This document shows, one piece after another, positions 57,169 through 64,000 of a stretch of DNA of 64,000 bases (positions within the stretch are counted from its first letter, which is position 1; each line of letters opens with the position of its first letter). The translations under genes were made by a program, and so were the position numbers. The notes beneath the pieces were generated by a model that saw only the letters and a list, made by a program, of their open reading frames with translations, did no database searches and was not told the origin of the DNA. Source of the stretch: Eunapius fragilis (lineage: Eukaryota; Porifera; Demospongiae; Spongillida; Spongillidae); the NCBI GenBank assembly GCA_963681505.1, contig OY811987.1:5128978-5192977 (forward strand), given 5' to 3'.

Positions 57169-58962
57169 ATGTGTGGTCTGTGAGCTCATCACTGTTGCCA
57201 TGGCAGCTCTACGGGGGATGAGCCTGTCCTCTGCAGTACGGAGTTTATTAGTTACCATCATTTGGAGGTATGTCTCCATTGGCGCTACATGTATGTGTCC
57301 ATTGGTCCTACACATATCATGGGTGTACACAGGGGGGGGGTCATTGGGTTTGAACAACCCCCCGTCCTATCCCCAAAGCGAGATCGCCTTCATCATTGAG
57401 TCTAATCAGTTTTATTAAGAACAAAATATATTGTATGATGCGTGTATGTTTTTGTAAGTTCACCTATTAACCAAATTCAACCCCCCCCCCCCCCCTCTTC
57501 CTGAAGGCTGCGTATCCTACATGTATTGGTCTTCACTCATTGGTCCTCACTCATAGTGTTTTAAACTCTCCTCTAATCCCTGACCCTGTCGAGTCATTTT
57601 AGTTACAGGAAGTAGGAAGAGGTGTGGTTTTAGTTAAGGGAGATGAAATGTCCACCCCCTCCCCCCATTGGGAGCACACACATCTCCTACACTTTACCTG
57701 TATCCATACACGGAGCATATGTTGGCACATTGTCACTGCAGTAAGAATGGTGGAGCCACCTATGTGCTCCTAGATAATAACAATGTGGAGAACATTGCTC
57801 AAGAGATGGTCAGGCTTCTGTGTGTGCTGTACCGTTCCCCTCTTCCCCATCAGTCCCTCCTCCCCATCACTGTGAATTGATGGGGAGGAGGCAGCAGTGA
57901 TGAGAAGACATCCAGTCAGATTTTCTGGTAAGCTCTCTGCGCTCCTCCCCCCCCCCCCCCCCCCCCCCCCCCCCTCTTCCCATCAGATTGGTCAGAAAAA
58001 CTCCTGATGATTGAGTGAAGGTATACCCAGGTGGTCTGCCAGCAGCTCTGGTTCCAGGCTCAGTGGGCTACCTACATGACTGCCTGGTATGGACCAGAGA
58101 CTGAACCCATCATACCGAACAATGTGATGTAGCTCATGGACTGTGCCAGTCACCCTTCCAACCTCCACCAGGAGAACCACTACTCAAATGTAAAGCTTTG
58201 TGTTTTCATCATATAATGCTTGCTACTGTATATGCAGACTGTAAAGTTGTTCAGTGACGTTGTGTATGGTGTTGACACAAGTTTGTATGTTTGTGTACCA
58301 AATGTATCAAATGTAGACAGTTGAAGAAGGGCTGGTAGTTGTATTAGCTGCTGTCTGAGTCTTTGTGGTTTCATAAGTACTGCCTCTTTAATTAGGAGTG
58401 GTGACATGTGGAAGAATTGTTATTGGTTGTGGGTTTTATGTAAACTTTTCAATTAAGAGGTCAGATAATTCGTTGTTTTTCTTGCTCCTAGCTCTGCATT
58501 GGCAGACTTATTAAGTAATATGTAAGGCACTCACTCTGCAATGGCTGCAAAGTACATGTAGGTTCTGCATTATGACATACCTCACTGAGGTCAGATCTCG
58601 CACCTCATTGTGTCGAATTGAAGGAAAGCCTCCTGATGGGCAATTCATGGCATGCTCCACAGTATAGATGGAGCCACATATGCAATGTGATGGTAATAAA
58701 GGAGGTTACCAGCCATAGTGTAAGCAGATAGCATCTCTAAAAGCACTCTAGGTTCTCAGGGCCATACCCAGAGGGGGTTCCGTAACCAAGGAAACCAATA
58801 AAATTGCTATAGCAATTTTATAGGTTTCCTTGGTTACGAACCCCCTCTGGGTACGGCCATGGTTCTTTTCCTCAAATTGTTGGATCCCATGCTCAGGAGG
58901 CAACGAAGTTGCACAAGTGATGCATGGTATCCTCAAGAGGTATGAAGAGCTCACTACTGTGA
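57169..58962 (+). CDS. Unidentified gene, internal exons
   Basis: Three exon-like pieces with compatible phases. 57169-57267 has a pyrimidine-rich tract before CCGAAG, encodes CVVCELITVAMAALRGMSL and RSLLVTIIW, and has donor GAG|GTATGT. 57742 to about 57833 has acceptor TTGTCACTGCAG and encodes KNGGATYVLLDNNNVENIAQ then EMVRLLCVLYR. 58897-58962 has acceptor GCTCAG and encodes GNEVAQVMHGILKRYEELTT. All look like helical segments of a large intracellular protein. The donor of the second piece is unclear. The family is not recognised. G/C homopolymers at 57480-57496 and 57949-57974 lie in the introns. Confidence 0.4.
58761..58858. mobile_element. 98-bp palindromic MITE
   Basis: Almost perfect arms of about 47 bases (CCAGAGGGGGTTCCGTAACC ... 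GGTTACGAACCCCCTCTGGG) meeting at GCTATAGC. No coding capacity. Confidence 0.85.
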
Positions 58963-59327
58963 GGTATAGTTAGAGCAAGGTATGTCCATTTACCAGATTG
59001 TAGTACATGTTTTTTATTTTAAACACATACACCAGCATCTTTGCCATTGTGTATGTGAGTGATGAGTGCCAGCCTTCATGCCATCGATCACCATGGCATC
59101 CTGTTTTGTGTTACTGGCCATTGAACAGTGTTTAGTAAGAAACATGCAGGTACATGTATGTGAGCGTGTGTGGGTGGTATGTATAGTATGCAAGCACTTA
59201 CATTGTTTTTCCAGCTGTGGGTTGTGTGTATGTTTGCATGTGTATGTGATAGATAGCTAAACCACCCATTTGAGTGCAGTCATTCCTATTCTCAACAAAA
59301 ATCTTTATGTATGGTTGTAATTAGCCC

Positions 59328-59480
59328 TGGATCCAGGATTTGGCGGGGGGCACATTGATAATAAATATATGTGAAGCCAGTGGCAGATCCAGAATTAAAT
59401 TAAAGGGGGATTGGAGGGACAGAGACACCAAAGGGAGATGTGCTCGGGTTGCAGACCTAATTCCCCCCGCTCCCCTCTGT
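59328..59480. repeat. SINE-like repeat remnant
   Basis: Two near-repeated phrases, CCTGGATCCAGGATTTGGCGGGGGGCAC and CAGTGGCAGATCCAGAATT, resemble the end motif at 31368-31400. No internal promoter boxes are convincing. Confidence 0.4.
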
Positions 59481-59957
59481 CCGCCAGTGTCTGCATAGGA
59501 ATTAAGTAGTCTGCCATACACATGATTGTGTATGAGAGGGCGGGGCAGCTTTGGGCTATTCCATTATTTAACCATACACACCTACAGATGACAATAATTG
59601 CAAACGTAACCCCCAGGACAATATATAAAACCACCTTTTGTTGTTAAGTTTTTTAATACCCCCAGACAAGCTTCTATTTGGTTACATCTCCCCTGGACAA
59701 GCTTATGTTATACCTGCTAACCTCTACCACTCCCACCCCCCCCCACCCCCCAAGTACAAGCTTATGTTTTATCTGATAGCACCCCGGGACAGGCATTTAT
59801 ACTACCCCCCTCAGGACATATTTGCAACCCTGGACAACGACATCGACATGTTTCTAAACACAACCCCCCACCATGGACACCATTGCTGTCATCTGTAGGA
59901 GTGTACACTTAAATAATGGAATAATCCAATTGGTACCAGAGGGGCGGGATATGAATT

Positions 59958-59984
59958 TGGGGGGGGGGGGGGGGGGGGGGGGGG
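59958..59984 (+). repeat. Poly-G run
   Basis: A G homopolymer of about 26. The surrounding 59480-60070 shows CCCCCAGACAAGCTT / CCCCTGGACAAGCTT short repeats and no gene. Confidence 0.9.
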
Positions 59985-60074
59985 CGCATGCACATGGCTA
60001 GATCGCTGAAATCAACCTTAGCCTTAGTTTGGTAATGTAAAACTGATGGCCTTTCCTAACTCCCCAGTATTGCA

Positions 60075-60315
60075 ACGTCCAATACCCCACCGGGTTCAAA
60101 CCTACCATAACTTTCAGTAGGAGTAATCAAATCGCTTCAAATTCAGTTTGCAAATAGAGAGGTCCCTACATGCACATTTTCCCGCTTGATATAGCGGGAC
60201 ACAACATGCCGTGATAGGTACAGGAACCTCTCTACCCACAAACCGAATTTTAAAAGTGATTTGATTATAGGAGAACCGAAAAGTATTTGGCGGGTTTGAA
60301 CCTAGTGGGGTATCA
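60075..60315. mobile_element. 240-bp foldback element
   Basis: Arms CAATACCCCACCGGGTTCAAACC and the complement of GGTTTGAACCTAGTGGGGTAT, then TAATCAAATC...CAGTTTG against CAAACCG...GATTTGATTA, with a central CCCGCTTGATATAGCGGG hairpin. Arms are about 85% alike. Confidence 0.75.
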
Positions 60316-60481
60316 CACATTGCAATACCCCAAAATGTATTTCACCATACAGAAATGGTGTACTATGAAGTGTTGAGAATAAGAAGTCATTAGCCTTAAC
60401 CGTTCGGAAGTTATAGTTATTCAAACGCAAGGGAATATTGAGGGGCAATTTTGTTGGAAACTGTCCCATATATATAAATGT

Positions 60482-60712
60482 GTGCATACATGTATGTGTA
60501 TTTTGTACATGTATATATGTGAAAATGTATGTATCAGTGTGTGTTTTATGTGTATGTGTACATGTATGTGTGCATGTTTTATGTATGTGTGTACATGTAT
60601 GTATTTGTGTATGTTTTCACATGTATGTGTATTATGTACACATGTGTACTTGTATGTATGTGTGTGTTTTATGTATGTCTGTACATGCATATGTGTGTGC
60701 ATGTGTATACAA
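60482..60712 (+). repeat. TGTATGTG-type low-complexity tract
   Basis: Irregular ATGTATGTGT repeats produce spurious Cys/Val-rich frames. Not coding. Confidence 0.9.
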
Positions 60713-60794
60713 TTGATCGTTTGAAGTAACAATAGCACCATAAACAAACATGTACAAAAAAAATTCTATGTTCTTGACCTTCATGTTTTCTCAG

Positions 60795-60908
60795 CCTTGT
60801 AGAGACTCACTGATGAAGAACCACGTGTGTAGCTATGTTAGTGATTCAGTGTCAGCGCTCTTGAACTATTTGACATGCTCCCGCCTGAAAGAGTGCTGCA
60901 AGATGTAA
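60795..60908 (+). CDS. Possible terminal exon
   Basis: A strong acceptor (ATGTTTTCTCAG) precedes 37 codons, PCRDSLMKNHVCSYVSDSVS, ALLNYLTCSRLKECCKM, and a TAA. It could end the unidentified gene at 57-59 kb; phase compatibility with the preceding exon is not established. Confidence 0.35.
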   Translation, partial: PCRDSLMKNHVCSYVSDSVSALLNYLTCSRLKECCKM

Positions 60909-61149
60909 AATAGGTCACAGTCAAGTTGAATTTTAATTTAGGATTGGAGTTAGTGATACATTAGTGTGGGCCTATTGCTTTCTGGCCACTTAATTATATG
61001 TAATCTTTTGTTTTAAGTAATGAATTGCTTCCAAACGTGATAAACAGATCTTGTTAGGACTGATATTTGTTTTATGGGACACAAATATAAGGCATAGTCT
61101 CCCTGTCTGAAGTAATCTCTGTGGATGCTATCACAGCCTCACCCGTCCA

Positions 61150-61700
61150 CCAAAGGGTATACTGTCAAAGAAACTAGAGGACCCACCAGTTCTCATTGTT
61201 GTTGAAAGCATCATCACCTGCTGACAAGGCTCGGCTCCTCTCTGTGTCAGCACCTCATGCTGCATCCTGGCTACTGGTCACACCTCCTAGTCTTGACCTG
61301 AACTTTGAACCCAATGAACTGTAATTCTCCATCCAATGGTGGCTAGGGATGGAGATGGCTAGAGGCTCCTCATGTTCTTTGTGCCCTGGCGCTACTACTT
61401 GTAAACAGGGTGGTGATGTTGTCACTGCATGGCCACAACCATCTGCGTAACGTGTATGTTGAGTTCTGCCATCGTGCCCATCTTCCAGGAGTGAGAGTAG
61501 AGTCAGGCAGTACCATTACACCAGACCTAAGCTGTACCCAGCCAGCGGATGTACTTGTCCTCGATTGGGAGAGAGAATACATCCACTGGCCGGGCGGCTT
61601 AAGTCTGGTGTACTGCCAAGATGGACATGGTGGCAGAACGCAGATGGTTGTACAACAATGGTTGTACAATTTTACAACGGTAGGAGGGTGAGTGTTAACT
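61150..61700 (+). mobile_element. Retroelement fragment, third member of the family at 10990
   Basis: Broken frames read LCVSAPHAASWLLVTPPSLD, FSIQWWLGMEMARGSSC, CPGATTCKQGGDVV, then NHLRNVYVEFCHRAHLPGVR and PADVLVLDWERE. This copy preserves the middle of the conserved region, overlapping the 11-kb copy on the left. Frameshifts and an insertion near 61590 disrupt it. Confidence 0.65.
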
Positions 61701-62785
61701 ATGTAATTGCCGGTGTTAACAGCAAAGACAGTGTACAAATGAGCTGCAAACTCTTGGCAGGTACATGTATATGAGCTCCTTGTTTTCTTTTCCCTAGCCT
61801 CCACCAAGAAGCGGCCACACACTCTGCAACGCTCTTTGACTTTCGTTATGTGGTGCTCCATCCAAAGCAACACCTATTATTCATATAAAACAAATGTCCT
61901 AGTTCTGAACATTGTATATATGCTCTCCCATGTGTGTTGTTGAGTGTTTATAATCACGGATCCTGTTCTGTGGGTTAGTTCGATCGTACACCAAGCTTGA
62001 AGTAGACCCACCGAAGTTACATCTGGCTGCGTGTAACTATTAATCAAATCAACTGCTCTTGCGCGTTGATACTTTTTTTTTTACAAGACTGGTAGGGTGT
62101 GTGCGGGAGCTATTTATTTGAACGGAATTACTTAGAACATGTGGCTCGGCAAACAGACATGCATAATGCAAGGTACGAACGTTACAACTTTTGGCTTACA
62201 CAGTATCGTCAGATCAGACAAGAGTGTAACCTACCAGGCCACCCATACCTACACACCATCACATGTACACAGACCATCACCTACACACTATGATGACATA
62301 CCAGTACCCCTCACACATGTGGATACTCAGCAGCAAAAATATGACCAAATGGCTGGATGTTATATTATTACATGTACAGGCATCTGTATTGCTACACACT
62401 CAACAGGTCAGTTTTTATAAAGTGGGAAGGAAAAGTTTACATAATCACCCACAACTACTACCTATATACGTAGTTCTTATCTAAAAGACCAAGCCTCCTG
62501 TCTGCTTTCAGCAAGTCCATCAATACCAGCAACTATCCACATTCACACATACAGTTCTTACACCACCAAATACAAATGCCAAGCACACCACAAATCTACA
62601 TGCATGCATCACATGAAGTCTGTAGAGCCTTGTAGCTACTTGAGGACCACACAAAGCCTGCAATGTCCCTTCTATTTGAGTTGTTGCTGAAGCTTTTTGT
62701 CATGCTGGCTATATCACATTGACCATACAGCCATCTAGGGAGCATTTCATGTGGAGTAGGAAAAATGAATATAAAAAGAACGGTT

Positions 62786-62862
62786 AGTGTTCTTAGCCTA
62801 TCCTGTTGATCACTACCCCTTTATGTTGGGCAGATGACCTCTGATAGGGGTAGGCTAAGAAC
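62786..62862. repeat. Small inverted repeat
   Basis: TGTTCTTAGCCTATCC pairs imperfectly with GGGGTAGGCTAAGAACA around a ~45-base centre. Sequence 61700-62780 holds no supported gene. Confidence 0.5.
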
Positions 62863-63111
62863 AAATGTAAGGCAGAATTATGGGTACATGTATGAAGGGA
62901 ACTGCATATGTTATCTTGTTGTTACATGTAGTACATATGAGTTGGTGTATGGGGTGCATGCCATACTGTTGCCCCTTGGCAATAAGTGATATAACCTCAG
63001 AGTTGCCTTAGCAACGAATTTTTAAAATTCCCCCTCTAAGGTTTTTATCAAAGAAACCCCATGTGTGGGACTGGTAGTGTTCACTGTTATGCTCACTGTT
63101 CTAGTGTGTGA

Positions 63112-63129
63112 TGTGTAGTGTGTGTGTGT

Positions 63130-63177
<48 letters not shown>
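63112..63177 (+). repeat. (TG)n microsatellite
   Basis: About 28 TG units with one TATG interruption. Confidence 0.9.
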
Positions 63178-63179
<2 letters not shown>

Positions 63180-63330
63180 TTAAACTCATGTTGGTCTACT
63201 GATCTGTAGGCTAGGTGGTTGGCCAGCTATACGCTAGGGTGCTGGTGTGCCTGTGGGGTAACCTGGTGTGTACATGCTGTTATTAAGGGATAACAGGTGA
63301 CACAATCCATCACCGAGAAAAAACATCAGT

Positions 63331-63353
63331 GGGGGGGGGGGGGGGGGGGGGGG
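63331..63353 (+). repeat. Poly-G run
   Basis: A G homopolymer of about 23; no gene recognised around it (63180-63700). Confidence 0.9.
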
Positions 63354-63704
63354 GACAAATGTTAAGTTGAAACTTTTAGGAGGACTTTATACCAAGCGAG
63401 CCAATTATGTGCATGGGTTGTGTCACTTGTTATCCCTTCATTGCCAAGAGGGGGCAAAAATATGGGAGGTGTGGGGCACTCCCGCCCCATCAATGAAACT
63501 ATGCTGGTGTGTAGGGTCATTGGGAATGTGCACACTGTTGCTAGTGTGTACTGGTATGTGGTTGGTGGACAATATGAGTTGGGTGTGTATGCTGATGGGA
63601 GGTCATTTAGTTGTGTATGCTGGGAGTGTACACTCATGTTGGGGGTGAAAAATGTTATTTGATGTGTTGGGTGAGTAATATAGAATTCTGAGTGTGACTG
63701 TGTT

Positions 63705-63835
63705 TTGAGTCATGGGCACCCCCCCCCCCCCCCCCCTTTTGAGACTCAATGGCGCCCCACCCCCAACCCCTTGTAATAAATGCTTGTTAAATAATTTAAC
63801 CCCTGTCCCAGTATTGATTTCTACTTACATGCGCC
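63705..63835 (+). repeat. Dispersed repeat shared with 31262-31375
   Basis: TTTTGAGACTCAATGGCG, AATAAATGCTTGTTAAAT and CCCAGTATT...ACATGCGCC in the same order and spacing as at 31 kb, with a C run (63720-63737) in place of the G-rich segment there. Confidence 0.65.
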
Positions 63836-64000
63836 TCCCCCCTGCCCACCTCCCTACATAGGCGGCGCTGACACTACGGCAAGTACGGCGAACGCCGTAG
63901 CACTTTTTATGTTACACCCCTGCTCATATATTGAAGACCCTCTTTCCACCCCCTCCCCCACCCCCCCAGTCCGCCGTATCACTTTTTTTATTGCTCTGCC

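Overview
The window is nuclear DNA from an animal. It holds spliced genes with GT-AG introns, polyadenylation signals, long microsatellites, many homopolymer G/C runs and many kinds of mobile element. A complete Notch ligand (MNNL + DSL + EGF repeats) means a metazoan. Compact introns, high allelic-type divergence and the retroelement repertoire suggest an early-branching animal, most likely a sponge; that placement is inference. Two N runs of exactly 200 bases (8673-8872, 31545-31744) divide the window into three contigs.

Contig 1 (1-8672): a ten-exon Delta-like gene on the minus strand (copy A), then a 1.3-kb element with a terminal hairpin. Contig 2 (8873-31544): the last three exons of a PP1 catalytic subunit gene, a retroelement scrap, a palindrome, the first exon of an SLC46-type transporter, a second near-identical Delta-like gene (copy B) followed by a 2.0-kb relative of the hairpin element, an isoaspartyl peptidase/asparaginase gene (ASRGL1 type), a BBE-type FAD oxidase gene and a 1.3-kb TIR element. 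Contig 3 (31745-64000): a minisatellite, an RFWD3-type E3 ligase gene spread over 12 kb, with a Ty3/Gypsy remnant and a DIRS-like remnant in one intron and a 63-bp tandem array at one exon, an intronless aquaglyceroporin gene head-to-head with RFWD3, a second decayed copy of the RFWD3/aquaglyceroporin pair, then an unidentified plus-strand gene and more repeats.

There are two duplications of different kinds. The Delta block (1-7192 versus 13851-20946) is nearly identical, both copies are intact, and it spans a scaffold gap: it looks like two haplotypes placed in series. The RFWD3/aquaglyceroporin block (about 42.6-47.2 kb versus 50.9-55.1 kb) lies within one contig, and its second copy carries independent disabling lesions: it looks like a genuine tandem duplication in decay.

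The best candidate for something undescribed is the pair of elements at 7311-8630 and 20947-22978. Each starts with TC and a 9-bp stem/4-nt loop whose sequence differs but whose geometry is identical. Each carries a small ORF beginning MNVIKK, then a spliced-looking terminal exon and a polyadenylation signal. Each ends in a ~285-bp near-perfect palindrome finishing in CTTG. Each sits between A and T with no target duplication, as shown by the empty site in the other Delta copy.
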